Source: Pseudoscardovia suis (lineage in GTDB: Bacteria; Actinomycetota; Actinomycetes; Actinomycetales; Bifidobacteriaceae). Taken from it: a stretch of 64,000 nucleotides of DNA. Below, piece by piece: positions 48,079 to 56,474 of this stretch. The stretch lies in NCBI RefSeq assembly GCF_002797875.1, contig NZ_PGFC01000007.1:1-64000 (forward strand). The letters run 5' to 3'. A program made the translations under genes and the position numbers. The notes below the pieces were generated by a model. It was not told the DNA's origin, did not search any database, and worked only from the letters and a program-made list of their open reading frames with translations. The first letter of the stretch is position 1, and each line of letters starts with the position of its first letter.

Positions 48079-49656
48079 CTATGGTTCTATGTCCTCCAGC
48101 GTGATCTGGCGGTCAAGGCTGAAAATGTCGCGAAGCCTCGCATGGGTATACGCGGTCTGCTCGGATTTCTTGATCATGTCGATGAAGACGCTGACGGTGA
48201 TGCCGCTGCCGTGGACGCCGCCTTCGTTGACTTCGGCGCGTAGCTGCTTGTCGATGCTGGGGGCGAAGCCGCCGGCGACGTAGGCGAAGAACGCGAGTGG
48301 ATAGGCGCTGGAGCTGTAGGTGTCGAGCTTCCCGATGTAGTTGTGGACCATCCTGTTGTGATGGTCGCCCGTGATGCTGTACCGCGAGTATGCCTTGTTG
48401 TCGATGATGGCCTGGTAGCCCTCGTCGTCGGATATGAGGAGGATGTCGGGCGCGGATTTGCTGCCGGTCTGCCCGAGGTGGGTGGCGTCGTAGTGGAAAA
48501 CGTCGCGCATGAGGTCGGTTGTGGCTTTTTCGAAGTCAGTGGCCTTGTCGGTACCTTTGAACGCCATCTCGTAGTAGTTGGCCAGGAATCCGCCGATCGC
48601 CCCGTGCGGATACGTTGTCATGAGGGTGTCCTCGACGAGCCGCCTGTCGGCTCCCGTGTCTCTCGCGATCGCATCCACCAGATCTGTCGTAATCTGGCTG
48701 ACGGGGTGCTTGGACGCTTTCTGGATGAAGGCGGCCCGTATGCGTTGCACGTCGATGGCGCGGCTGGACACGGAACCGGTGGCGATGAGGTTGCGCGTGT
48801 CCTTCATGTGCCATGGGTCCAGGCCATAACGGCGTTGGAACGTCTCCTCGTCTTCCGGCCGCGCCACCAAGTGCGATGGCGTGTCGAGTATCCGCCGGAC
48901 CCGTGCCTTCTTTTCGTCGGGAATGAACATGCGGTCTTTGTCGCGGGCGATCAGCTGGGTGTATTCGAGCCAGTTGAACATGGTGTTGGCGATTTCCCGC
49001 AGTTTCTCATACGGATCGCGAAGGTCGATGACCCTCTGGCCGAGGTATTCCTCGAAGAACGTGCCGGACAGCGCGGCATCGCCTTCCTCGCGGTACCGCA
49101 GGAGGCGTCCGACCATGCGCTCGTAGTCCTTTTCCGATTCAGCCTCGGTGCATACGATCTTCCCCACCTCGTCCTGACCGAGGCTTGGCGGCTGCCCCTC
49201 CCCCATGCTGAGCCTGTCGTCCATGAGCAGGCGCAGGAGGAAGCGGAAGGGCTTGATCCTGAATCGCCTGTCGACGCCGACGGAGAGGGAAAAGGCGGAC
49301 GGGAACTGGTATTCCAGAACCTGCCGGGTCAGGACGTCGACGGGCGGTTTGCCGTCGACGATGGCTTGCCCGGCCAACGTCAGGTACACTTTGCCGACAG
49401 GGTCGGTGAAATACAGACCCAGGGATCGCAACCATGCGGCGTAGGTGCGTCCGCCGGAGCCGGAGGCGTCGCGTCTCCGGCCCACGCTTTTCAGCTTGGC
49501 CTTCTCCAGTTCCTCTTCGAATCGGATGTGGAGCGTCCGGTCGCCGTTCCATTGGTTCTCGAGGCTGACGGCGGCGAATACGGAGAGTACCTCGGGGATG
49601 CTGTTGAGCTTCCTCTTGGGACGGGTGACCCACCAGTAGTTGCATCGTCTTGGCAT
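48079..49656 (-). CDS. AlwI-family type II restriction endonuclease
   Basis: 525 residues. The start MPRRCNYWWVTRPKRKLNSIPEVL is the hallmark of AlwI-like endonucleases. The nuclease site is probably SAPDILLISDDEGYQAIIDNKAYS (Pro-Asp 403-404, Asp419 and Lys421). AlwI itself recognises GGATC and cuts outside the site; the specificity here is unknown. ATG 49656 follows GAGAGGAGC; the much longer upstream frame overlaps the methyltransferase. Same strand as the methylase, 56 bases behind it. Confidence 0.88.
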   Translation of the reverse strand: MPRRCNYWWVTRPKRKLNSIPEVLSVFAAVSLENQWNGDRTLHIRFEEELEKAKLKSVGRRRDASGSGGRTYAAWLRSLGLYFTDPVGKVYLTLAGQAIVDGKPPVDVLTRQVLEYQFPSAFSLSVGVDRRFRIKPFRFLLRLLMDDRLSMGEGQPPSLGQDEVGKIVCTEAESEKDYERMVGRLLRYREEGDAALSGTFFEEYLGQRVIDLRDPYEKLREIANTMFNWLEYTQLIARDKDRMFIPDEKKARVRRILDTPSHLVARPEDEETFQRRYGLDPWHMKDTRNLIATGSVSSRAIDVQRIRAAFIQKASKHPVSQITTDLVDAIARDTGADRRLVEDTLMTTYPHGAIGGFLANYYEMAFKGTDKATDFEKATTDLMRDVFHYDATHLGQTGSKSAPDILLISDDEGYQAIIDNKAYSRYSITGDHHNRMVHNYIGKLDTYSSSAYPLAFFAYVAGGFAPSIDKQLRAEVNEGGVHGSGITVSVFIDMIKKSEQTAYTHARLRDIFSLDRQITLEDIEP

Positions 49657-49712
49657 GGCGTGCTCCTCTCTTGTCTCATTCGTTTGGGGTCGTGCCTCTC
49701 TCCTGCCTGGTC

Positions 49713-50774
49713 TCAGCCTTTGAGACTTGGCCGGGCATACGGGTATGGTATGCCGGCGAAGGAGTTCAGTACGGCCGTTGTGACGACTTTGGCCAGTTGG
49801 CAAGGGACGGCCATGCCTATCTGGCGGCGTACCGAGGCGTATTTGCCTTCGAATACGTAGGTGTCGGGGAATGTCTGGATGCGGGCGCGTTCCCTGTTGG
49901 TGAGTTCCCTGTTGTCCCAGTGGTAGCCGAATGTGCCGCCGCCGCCCGCCGCGGTCATCGTGTAGGACGGTTTGTCCGGATCCAGCTTCCGGTAGATCTG
50001 CGAGATCCTGGTTTTCGTCTTGATACACAGCTCGGACGGCATCTCCCCGGCCGCCTCCGCCTGCCAGACGTTCTGTCCCGGCCGGATGTGCCTGAGACGT
50101 TCGACGACCTTCGCGGACAGTTGCCTCACGTCGTTGTTCGCCGCGTCCTCGGGGATGCCTGCCAAGGCGGTGCGCGCGGAAATGTCCGTGTCCTTGTAGG
50201 GTTCGGGGCTGGGGACGTGGAACTCGACCGGCAGGTCGCTCCTGATTCCCACGATGATGACCCTGTGGCGGGTCTGCGGCACGCCGTATTCCTCCGCCCG
50301 GTACAGGTGCGGCGTGAGCGTGTACCCGGATTCGGTCATATCGGTGAGGATCGTCTGGAAGTCGTTCGTGCCGGCCGAGCGTATCCCCGACACGTTCTCG
50401 GCGATGAACCACTCGGGCTTGTAGCGGCGCAGCACCTCGATGCCGAACCAGTAGAGTTGTCCGAACTTTTCGTTCGCGATGCCCTGGTGTTCGCCGACGT
50501 TGGAGAAGCTGTTGCATGGGAATCCGTATGCGAAGGCGTCGATTTCCCCCAGGGAATCGATGTCGAGGTCCCGGACGTCCGTCTCATGCACCGAACCGGG
50601 GTCTCCGGGGCAGATGTTCCGCCGGTATGTCAGGCACGTGTCATGGTCGTAGTCGCTCGCCCACCCGTGTCGGACGGACAGTGCGCCGTCCTGGCTTGTG
50701 GAATCCAATGCGCCGCAGGCCAACCCTCCCGGCCCGCAGTACAGCTCTCCCAGCGTGAACTCATGCTTTTTCAT
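49713..50774 (-). CDS. DNA cytosine-5 methyltransferase of the R-M pair
   Basis: 353 residues. Motif I LGELYCGPGGLACG, motif IV AYGFPCNSFSNVG (catalytic Cys87), motif VI WFIAENVSG, motif VIII-like PQTRHRVIIVG, and a target region before RERARIQTFP (motif IX) and RQIGMAVP (motif X). It protects plasmid and host DNA from the adjacent AlwI-family enzyme. It comes first, so the methylase is made before the nuclease. Confidence 0.92.
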   Translation of the reverse strand: MKKHEFTLGELYCGPGGLACGALDSTSQDGALSVRHGWASDYDHDTCLTYRRNICPGDPGSVHETDVRDLDIDSLGEIDAFAYGFPCNSFSNVGEHQGIANEKFGQLYWFGIEVLRRYKPEWFIAENVSGIRSAGTNDFQTILTDMTESGYTLTPHLYRAEEYGVPQTRHRVIIVGIRSDLPVEFHVPSPEPYKDTDISARTALAGIPEDAANNDVRQLSAKVVERLRHIRPGQNVWQAEAAGEMPSELCIKTKTRISQIYRKLDPDKPSYTMTAAGGGGTFGYHWDNRELTNRERARIQTFPDTYVFEGKYASVRRQIGMAVPCQLAKVVTTAVLNSFAGIPYPYARPSLKG

Positions 50775-50843
50775 TTTGCTCCTTGGCTTTACGTGGTCCC
50801 ACGTTCACAGCGGATTGACCTGCCGCCGCAGGTGTTGCGTCCT

Positions 50844-50878
50844 TTGACGTCCTCCCGGTGTTCACACGCCGGGATTCC
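50844..50878 (-). repeat. Solo IS200/IS605-like right-end hairpin
   Basis: On the minus strand CCCGGCGTGTGAACACCGGG is followed by AGGACGTCAA. Lies 70 bases upstream of the methyltransferase. Confidence 0.5.
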
Positions 50879-50898
50879 AACACGATGTTATCGTGTTG
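50878..50898. promoter_or_regulatory. Palindrome upstream of the R-M operon
   Basis: CAACACGAT-GTT-ATCGTGTTG, 9-bp perfect arms, about 105 bases before the methyltransferase start. No controller (C) gene is present, so the methylase or a host factor may bind here. Confidence 0.55.
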
Positions 50899-50999
50899 AG
50901 GTTTCGCACGTCAAGGTGGAAGCATCCTTCCCGCGATAGGCGGGTTGGGTGTCTGACTCCGTTTCGGCGTGCCCGGCTTCGTCCAAGCCGATGAGATGA

Positions 51000-51035
51000 G
51001 TGAACCTCCTCGCCCTTACAGGCGAGGAGGTTCAC
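51000..51035 (+). repeat. Solo IS200/IS605-like hairpin / terminator
   Basis: GTGAACCTCCTCGCC pairs perfectly with GGCGAGGAGGTTCAC over CTTACA. Right side reads GGAGGTTCAC. Also lies 2 bases after the stop of the HNH gene and so can end it. Confidence 0.6.
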
Positions 51036-51037
51036 AA

Positions 51038-52048
51038 TCACTGTGCTTGTTTTTGTGTCAAGCATGCTGTGAGCGTGCTGACGGTTTGTGTTTTCTCCGC
51101 TTGTGTCATGCTCAACCCGTACTGGTTTTTAATCCATACGCGTTTCGCCATGTAATCGCACTTGTATGCCGTGTTTCCTGGCATCCAGACTTCACCACCC
51201 CACGCCTGCCGGTTCGCGTTCGCCTTCCCCCCGGCAAGCGACGCGATGCCACTGCCTTTCGCTTCGTTCGCGGGACCGTCCACCGCCAGGAGCACGTCGG
51301 GACTGTTCGCGTATTCGACTCGTTTTGCTTGCGTCCACTGCCATGCGCCGCTCGCCCATGCGTCCTGTAGCGCGACCACGTGGTCGATTTGCACGCTCAT
51401 GCTGCTTTGCTTTCCCCGGTGGAAGCTGATGCGCTGTCCTGTGTATGGGTCGTGGAGTGTGCCGGATTGCACGTGGCAACCGGTTTTCGTCCATGTGACA
51501 TCGGTCAGGTCACGGGCGAGGATGAGGTCGCGTGTGTTCCCCCCGTCACCGCACTGGTTGTGGGTCTTCGCCCATCCGCCGAACATGCTACCGCGATCAT
51601 AGTCTTGCACGTGGGGTTGTTGGACGCGGATGTTCTGCGCTTGTTGGAGCGCTTCGCTCATGCTGATGGACGCCCGGCTTGCCACAGGCAGACTGTCGCT
51701 GGTGGTGGCTTGTGATTGTGATGGTTGCGACGCTTGCGTTTGCCCATCCGTTTGCGTTGCCTGCGATGACACCGACGGCATGCCGGCTAACGGGCTGGCA
51801 TCACCCCACAATGGAGTCGGACTGCCACTCGCCTCCATGGGAGCGGTCGCCTCAGGCAAACCCGACGGACTGCTGCTCGCCTCCACGCCCGCACGCATGC
51901 CGGGAATGCTCGCGCCACGCACCCCAAGAACAGACAATGCGTCCTGCCCCGCGCCGCTGCCCGCGATCGCCACCAGCGCGCATACGATGCATACAACTCC
52001 CATGACGACCTGCCACGCGTTCCCGTTGTCGTGTCCCCTGCCAGCCAT
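51038..52048 (-). CDS. Membrane-anchored or secreted HNH nuclease (DUF1524-like)
   Basis: 336 residues. Membrane or signal helix (about 12-33), a Ser/Pro/Gln-rich linker (50-130), then the nuclease domain (about 150-336): QIDHVVALQDAWASGAWQW, VLLAVDGPANEAKGSG, and WMPGNTAYKCDYMAKRVWIKNQYGLSM. The H-V-V and N-x-x-K residues fit DUF1524/HNH enzymes common in Actinobacteria as secreted DNases. Located between the R-M pair and transfer genes; might process or destroy external DNA during mating. ATG 52048. Confidence 0.8.
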   Translation of the reverse strand: MAGRGHDNGNAWQVVMGVVCIVCALVAIAGSGAGQDALSVLGVRGASIPGMRAGVEASSSPSGLPEATAPMEASGSPTPLWGDASPLAGMPSVSSQATQTDGQTQASQPSQSQATTSDSLPVASRASISMSEALQQAQNIRVQQPHVQDYDRGSMFGGWAKTHNQCGDGGNTRDLILARDLTDVTWTKTGCHVQSGTLHDPYTGQRISFHRGKQSSMSVQIDHVVALQDAWASGAWQWTQAKRVEYANSPDVLLAVDGPANEAKGSGIASLAGGKANANRQAWGGEVWMPGNTAYKCDYMAKRVWIKNQYGLSMTQAEKTQTVSTLTACLTQKQAQ

Positions 52049-52103
52049 ACTGCTCCCTTTCCTACGACCCGCTCCTCACCCTACACCCTTTGGTGTGAGG
52101 GTA

Positions 52104-52134
52104 CACCGCCCTTCAGGACGGTGAGGAAGTCAAC
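52104..52134 (+). repeat. Solo IS200/IS605-like right-end hairpin
   Basis: ACCGCCCTTCAGGACGGT followed by GAGGAAGTCAAC; a small ACACC...GGTGT stem precedes it, as in bona fide element ends. Confidence 0.55.
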
Positions 52135-52257
52135 CTCTCCTACGATCGGTTGTTGACCTCATCGTACGACACTACCGCCGTGGGTTACATCAGCACACCC
52201 ACACATGGTATTTGACAAGCAGACCACCGGGCGTGTCAACATTCAAACGCGTATACT

Positions 52258-52362
52258 CGAAAACACCGGGACACGCACCACCCTTCACAACCCCCGTGCC
52301 CCGGTTCACCCATAGGACGGCAGCCCACCCCCTTCACACACGCTGCCGTCCTCTTTCTTTTT
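52258..52362 (+). ncRNA. Candidate sRNA with two C-rich loops
   Basis: After a TATACT box (52252-52257) two hairpins follow. Hairpin 1 is ACCGGG-x-CACG pairing with CGTG-x-CCCGGT (52265-52305), loop CACCCTTCACAACCCC. Hairpin 2 is AGGACGGCAGC with GCTGCCGTCCT (52314-52352), loop CACCCCCTTCACACA, followed by TCTTTCTTTTT. Both loops share CACCC...TTCACA and could pair with purine-rich ribosome sites. The -35 box is not clear. Confidence 0.5.
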
Positions 52363-52517
52363 CAGGCGAGAATCATCTGCACTATTGCGACAAGCATCGC
52401 GACGAGAAAACCCACGCCAATCAGAAAACCAATCAGCGTACCATTCTCACCCAGCCATTCACCCATGCTCAACCCCGCACGGTCACGCCGTTTATCAACA
52501 TCCTGTTTCCCAGCCAA
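52362..52517 (-). CDS. Small membrane protein, 51 aa
   Basis: From TTG 52517 after AAAGGGGG: a charged start (AGKQDVDKRRDRAGLSMGEW) and one C-terminal membrane helix (TLIGFLIGVGFLVAMLVAIVQMILA). Small single-helix proteins are common in conjugation operons. It lies 16 bases after the TcpC-like gene. Confidence 0.5.
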   Translation of the reverse strand: MAGKQDVDKRRDRAGLSMGEWLGENGTLIGFLIGVGFLVAMLVAIVQMILA

Positions 52518-52533
52518 AACACACCCCCTTTCC

Positions 52534-53559
52534 TCACTCCACGTTCGAATCAGACACGGACACGGAAGCGGACGGTGACCCAGCATCCGACACGACACCC
52601 GCATCCAACGCCTCACCAAACTCACGCAAACCCTTCACAACACCCAACGCACCCCAATCAACCACACGCGCCGAACCGGAAGACGGGTCACGCACCAGCA
52701 CAGTCACACTCGTAGACGACTCACCCACCACCCCACTCGCATCCGACTGCCTGACACGATTCGGAGTGAAACGCACCGTCACACCAACAGCACTCCATCC
52801 ACTGTCAGCATCCGACACATTTCCCTGCGAGTCACACCACACACTCCAATCCACCGACGCGCTCTCAAACACACCAAAACCGGCAGGCATGAACGCGTGC
52901 GAAGAATCCGGATCCCCCACAAGCACCGTCAAAGCTTTTGAATCACCACCGATCCACGCTTTCGCCCACGCATCCACCGCATCCTCGATGTTCGAACCAC
53001 CGCCCACGCTCCGATAACCGTCAGGCGCACCCGACCCCGACGCTCCCGACGAACCCACAGGCATCGCAAACAAGCTAGGCGACCCCACAGCATCCGCCAC
53101 ACCATCCGCGACACTCACCAACTGCGAGCAGCGGCGCGTCCTCCCATCCGACAAGCCGGTGAACGTGAAATCATGCACATACTCCACGCCACCATCCTTG
53201 CCCGCACCAACATTGCGCACGCCAGCCCACTGGAGGTTCGCATACCCGTCAGGCGCGGGCGACCCGCTGCCCGACAGCCACGAGTACACTGCGTCCAACG
53301 CTGTCTCACGTCCCGGACTGTCCGATTGCGATTGCGACATGCGTTGGCTCACCGCGTTCAACGTGTCCGACGCCATGCGACTCGACTTCCATGCGACGCC
53401 CATCGACAGGACGCTCATGAACACGACGAGGAGCATGAGGATCTTCACGCCCATGACGTGATGCGCTTTCCTCGCCTGCCGTATCGCATCCCATTCCACG
53501 CTGTCAGGGTTTGCGCCCGCGCCGAACGGATCAATGTCGGAATCACGTTTGCCGAACAT
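52534..53559 (-). CDS. TcpC/VirB8-like conjugation protein
   Basis: 341 residues. Cytoplasmic start, one membrane helix (about 38-57), then two predicted NTF2-like domains (about 85-190 and 195-320) as in TcpC of pCW3 and Orf13 of Tn916. These proteins link the transfer channel across the membrane. Sequence clues: ALDAVYSWLSGSG...YVHDFTFTGLSDGRTRRCSQLVSVADG and later VDAWAKAWIGGDSKALTVLVGDPD. ATG 53559 follows GAAGGAGAAAG. Confidence 0.7.
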   Translation of the reverse strand: MFGKRDSDIDPFGAGANPDSVEWDAIRQARKAHHVMGVKILMLLVVFMSVLSMGVAWKSSRMASDTLNAVSQRMSQSQSDSPGRETALDAVYSWLSGSGSPAPDGYANLQWAGVRNVGAGKDGGVEYVHDFTFTGLSDGRTRRCSQLVSVADGVADAVGSPSLFAMPVGSSGASGSGAPDGYRSVGGGSNIEDAVDAWAKAWIGGDSKALTVLVGDPDSSHAFMPAGFGVFESASVDWSVWCDSQGNVSDADSGWSAVGVTVRFTPNRVRQSDASGVVGESSTSVTVLVRDPSSGSARVVDWGALGVVKGLREFGEALDAGVVSDAGSPSASVSVSDSNVE

Positions 53560-53636
53560 GCTTTCTCCTTCCTACGCTCGGAACCATACGATTCCCAGCG
53601 TACTCGGGAAACAGGCCTGACGGCACGCCCGCGTCG

Positions 53637-53960
53637 CTACTCTTCGGCCAACGGTCCACGGAATTGCGACCAGTCCACGCCCTTCTCACGCACACACACG
53701 CGAATCATCTCATGCATCAACGTCGTGGAATCCACATCCAGTTCAAACCGCAGCCGACGCAACAACAGGAAATCCTCATCCGACAAGCGGCACGAGAACT
53801 TATGCCTGTATGCCTTGTACTCCTCCCCGTGCGCGTCACGCAACGCACGACCCTCATTATTATCAACAGCAGGCTCCACCGTGTCCACTGTTGGCGTCTC
53901 GGGAAGCCGCCTCACACCACGACCATCCGCACCATCCAAAAAAGCATTCCTCACCATCAC
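53637..53960 (-). CDS. RHH partition partner (ParG/ParB-like)
   Basis: 107 residues. Disordered start, then a ribbon-helix-helix-like end: YRHKFSCRLSDEDFLLLRRLRFELDVDSTTLMHEMIRVCVREKG. It overlaps the ParA stop (ATGA) and is therefore the likely centromere-binding partner. First or second ATG can be the start. Confidence 0.75.
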   Translation of the reverse strand: MMVRNAFLDGADGRGVRRLPETPTVDTVEPAVDNNEGRALRDAHGEEYKAYRHKFSCRLSDEDFLLLRRLRFELDVDSTTLMHEMIRVCVREKGVDWSQFRGPLAEE

Positions 53961-54592
53961 CGTGCCTCCAAACCATTCACGAAATCAACAAGCTCACCCG
54001 CGACACCCGCATACCAGGCATCCACACGCACACGACCGTAAGCGCCACGAATCGACTCACGTTCTGGGACCATCGTGTCAAACCGCGTGACATGCGCGGA
54101 ATCCAAATCATCCACCGCACGCCGCAAACTCCTCGTGTTCGCTTTCACCCGTGTGAGCAACACCACGCCATGACGGCACGCCGCATACGTCTCCCCCGCC
54201 AACCGCAGGTCCGCTTCACCCGGCTGCGTGGGAATCACCACCACGTCCGCGACATCCATCGCCTTCTGAATCATGCCCGTATCGGACGGCGGCGTATCAA
54301 TCACAATCCACATGCCCGACCATCGTGTCTCCAACCGGCGCCTGTCCAACACCGCTTGGTTCACCGGCACCACGTCGAACGGCAGCATGGGCGCATGCGG
54401 ATCATCCACACGCATGTCATCCACCGCGTCAGCCCATTTCGTCGCACCACCCGTATTGTCAGCATCCAACACGACCGCCCGCAAGCCGCGACGGCACAGA
54501 CAGCATGCAAGCATCATGCTCGTCGTCGTCTTCGCCGTACCGCCTTTCGCACAAGCGACGGTGATCACCCTCGTCCCAACCATCCGCTTCAC
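53957..54592 (-). CDS. parA: ParA partition ATPase
   Basis: 211 residues. Deviant Walker A KGGTAKTT (16-23), Walker A' VVLDADNTGGA, Walker B MWIVIDTPPSD. Typical of short ParA proteins without an N-terminal HTH (type Ib), which pair with a small RHH protein. Upstream, GGAACGTTCC (54603-54612) and three GAGCACA repeats (54657-54682) could be the centromere or operator. Confidence 0.9.
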   Translation of the reverse strand: MKRMVGTRVITVACAKGGTAKTTTSMMLACCLCRRGLRAVVLDADNTGGATKWADAVDDMRVDDPHAPMLPFDVVPVNQAVLDRRRLETRWSGMWIVIDTPPSDTGMIQKAMDVADVVVIPTQPGEADLRLAGETYAACRHGVVLLTRVKANTRSLRRAVDDLDSAHVTRFDTMVPERESIRGAYGRVRVDAWYAGVAGELVDFVNGLEAR

Positions 54593-54683
54593 CTCCGCAC
54601 GTGGGAACGTTCCATGACACCGTTCACGCTATCATGCGCGCGTGCGCCACGCCGAACAGAGCACAAGAGCACAGGAGCACAGA

Positions 54684-54733
54684 AAAATCCCATCCCATCG
54701 GACTTAAGAATCTGATCCGATGGAACGGGATTT
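54684..54733. terminator. Hairpin between parA and the small membrane gene
   Basis: AAATCCC-x-TCCCATCGGA (54685-54702) pairs with TCCGATGGA-x-CGGGATTT (54715-54733). Both arms carry A/T ends, so it could terminate in either direction; it ends the 54775 gene. Confidence 0.75.
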
Positions 54734-54774
54734 CGGTAATGGCCAAACGCTACCCGAGGGTCGCACCGCCCATA

Positions 54775-54957
54775 TTACTCATTGCAGGTGTTTCGCGCAA
54801 CCCCATCACCGTCACACGATCCACTCACAGCATCACGCTCCCTCTGCGACTCCTCCATCCTGTCCACCATCGAACTGATACGCATCAACCCCCACACGCA
54901 CATGAGCACGCTTACGAAGAACAACACGCCGCACACAATCAAAACAGTCCGGATCAT
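54775..54957 (-). CDS. Small membrane protein, 60 aa
   Basis: MIRTVLIVCGVLFFVSVLMCVWGLMRISSMVDRMEESQRERD: one membrane helix (4-26) and a polar helical tail with two late Cys. Located between ssb and parA on the same strand. Unknown role, possibly part of transfer. Confidence 0.6.
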   Translation of the reverse strand: MIRTVLIVCGVLFFVSVLMCVWGLMRISSMVDRMEESQRERDAVSGSCDGDGVARNTCNE

Positions 54958-54999
54958 AAGAACACTCCATACGCCATACCGGCATGCGAAACAACAAAA

Positions 55000-55410
55000 C
55001 TAGAACTCAGAGTCACGCGCCCACTCATCCCCCAACACGCCCCGACCCGCGGCACCAGCAGCACGCTTCACACCATCACGCACACTCACAGCGACATCAT
55101 TCGCACGCACCTCCAGACGATGACGCTTACCACCATCATCACCCTCCCACGAGGAAGACTTCAGCATGCCCACCACAATGACACGCGACCCCTTGCGAAT
55201 GCGAGACGGCAGGCACTCCGCAAGAACATCCCACGCAACACAATCCATGAACACCGTATCCCCGGCATCCACCCACTGATGCTGCGCCTCGTCAAAACGA
55301 CGCGGCGTGTTCGCCACGCAGAAACGCACGAAACTCTTCCCCTTCCGTGTCTTCTTCACCTCAACGTCAGCGGTCACATGACCCGTCACGACAATCGAAT
55401 CAGCAGCCAT
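55000..55410 (-). CDS. ssb: Single-stranded DNA-binding protein
   Basis: 136 residues. OB-fold SSB: DSIVVTGHVTADVEVKKTRKGKSFVRFCVANTPRRFDEAQHQWVDAGDTVFMDCVAWDVLAECLPSRIRKGSRVIVVGMLKSSSWEG. It ends DEWARDSEF, close to the acidic DxxxF-type tip used to recruit partners. Needed to protect the strand transferred in conjugation. ATG 55410 (or 55416) after GGAAGGAC. Confidence 0.9.
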   Translation of the reverse strand: MAADSIVVTGHVTADVEVKKTRKGKSFVRFCVANTPRRFDEAQHQWVDAGDTVFMDCVAWDVLAECLPSRIRKGSRVIVVGMLKSSSWEGDDGGKRHRLEVRANDVAVSVRDGVKRAAGAAGRGVLGDEWARDSEF

Positions 55411-55550
55411 AACCATCAGTCCTTCCAACTGCAACCGGGATCGCACTACACGTCGAACCACCCCCCGGCAGGTTTTTCGACGACACGACACATTCTACCA
55501 ACACAACACGGGACATCCAAAATACCCATCGCAAGGGCGACACACCCGCA

Positions 55551-55579
55551 TTGCAAACCCTCGGAACGCCCAATAGAAT
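55551..55579 (+). promoter_or_regulatory. Promoter of the 55657 gene
   Basis: TTGCAA at 55551-55556, 17 bp, TAGAAT at 55574-55579. The 75-base leader after it is almost only A and C. Confidence 0.7.
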
Positions 55580-55656
55580 CAACGACAAGACAACACAACG
55601 ACACACACACAACACAAAAACACAAAAAACAAGAAAACACCCGGAAGGAAAACACC

Positions 55657-56382
55657 ATGACCAGCATCATGAAACCCCAACCCACCCTCGGTTGGATCAC
55701 AGTCCCCACCTACCCACTGTTCGCACCCTACAAAGTCATGCCCGACAGCGGGCCACGCGCATTCGTCGGGAAAACCGTCCGCCTCATGAGCATGATCATC
55801 GACACGCTCATCCTCGATAACTCGCCATGCTGGGACGCCAGCACACGCACACTCCACTTCAACGGAGACTTCCAACGCTACGCGCGACTCACCAACGTCG
55901 TCAACGGCGGACACAGCCGCTCATCCGTCGACCAGCTCCTCGAATCCTACCTGCTCGAACCATGGCCCGTCTACGACGGTGAGATCCGCGTCGCGGAAAA
56001 CATCGAAATGCACGACCTGCCCCTCAGCCAACGGTGGATGCGCGTCAGCGAAGACTACATGCGTCTCATCACCGACTACACGCCGCACCGCATCAGCTTC
56101 GACCATCTCCCCCAAGCCGGTTTCGCACTCGACCTGTACGTCATCTGCTGCCTGTACACGCCCGAAGGTCAGCGGCTTCACATTCCCGAATCGACATTGT
56201 GGGAGCTTCTTCCGCAGGACAGTTTGCGCCGCACGCAATCCCGTTACTATGAGGCGGCCGCGCGACAGTTGAACGCGCTCGGCAACGGCTGGGAGTACAG
56301 GTACGAGCGTGACCATGGTTTCGACGCAGCGCGCACCGACACGGGCATCGACGCGCCCGGCAGCGTGCTGCGCATCGCCTGA
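55657..56382 (+). CDS. Replication-initiator-like protein
   Basis: 241 residues. The C-terminal half (FALDLYVICCLYTPEGQRLHIPESTLWELLPQDSLRRTQSRYYEAAARQLNALGNGWEY) resembles the second winged-helix part of RepA-type initiators and of RepA here (LPYDVYVWLSG...). The N-terminal part (FVGKTVRLMSMIIDTLILDNSP...SRSSVDQLLESYLLEPWPV) may be the other DNA-binding half. The initiator role is tentative. ATG 55657 follows GGAAGGAAAACACC. Confidence 0.5.
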   Translation: MTSIMKPQPTLGWITVPTYPLFAPYKVMPDSGPRAFVGKTVRLMSMIIDTLILDNSPCWDASTRTLHFNGDFQRYARLTNVVNGGHSRSSVDQLLESYLLEPWPVYDGEIRVAENIEMHDLPLSQRWMRVSEDYMRLITDYTPHRISFDHLPQAGFALDLYVICCLYTPEGQRLHIPESTLWELLPQDSLRRTQSRYYEAAARQLNALGNGWEYRYERDHGFDAARTDTGIDAPGSVLRIA

Positions 56383-56402
56383 CCGATCCATACGCTTGAC
56401 AA

Positions 56403-56453
56403 CGAGTGAGGGGTCCCGCCGTCCGGTTGAAGAACGGCGGGACCCCTCACTCG
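56403..56453. terminator. Strong bidirectional terminator
   Basis: CGAGTGAGGGGTCCCGCCGT pairs with its perfect complement at 56434-56453 over an 11-base loop, T-rich on the right. Separates convergent genes. Confidence 0.92.
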
Positions 56454-56474
56454 TTTCGGTTCACTCGCACACCA

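Noticed and set aside
49657..50517. N-terminal extension of the AlwI-like gene to 812 residues
   Set aside because: The extension lies wholly on the methyltransferase gene in another frame and is Arg-rich; the AlwI family begins at the WWVTRP motif.
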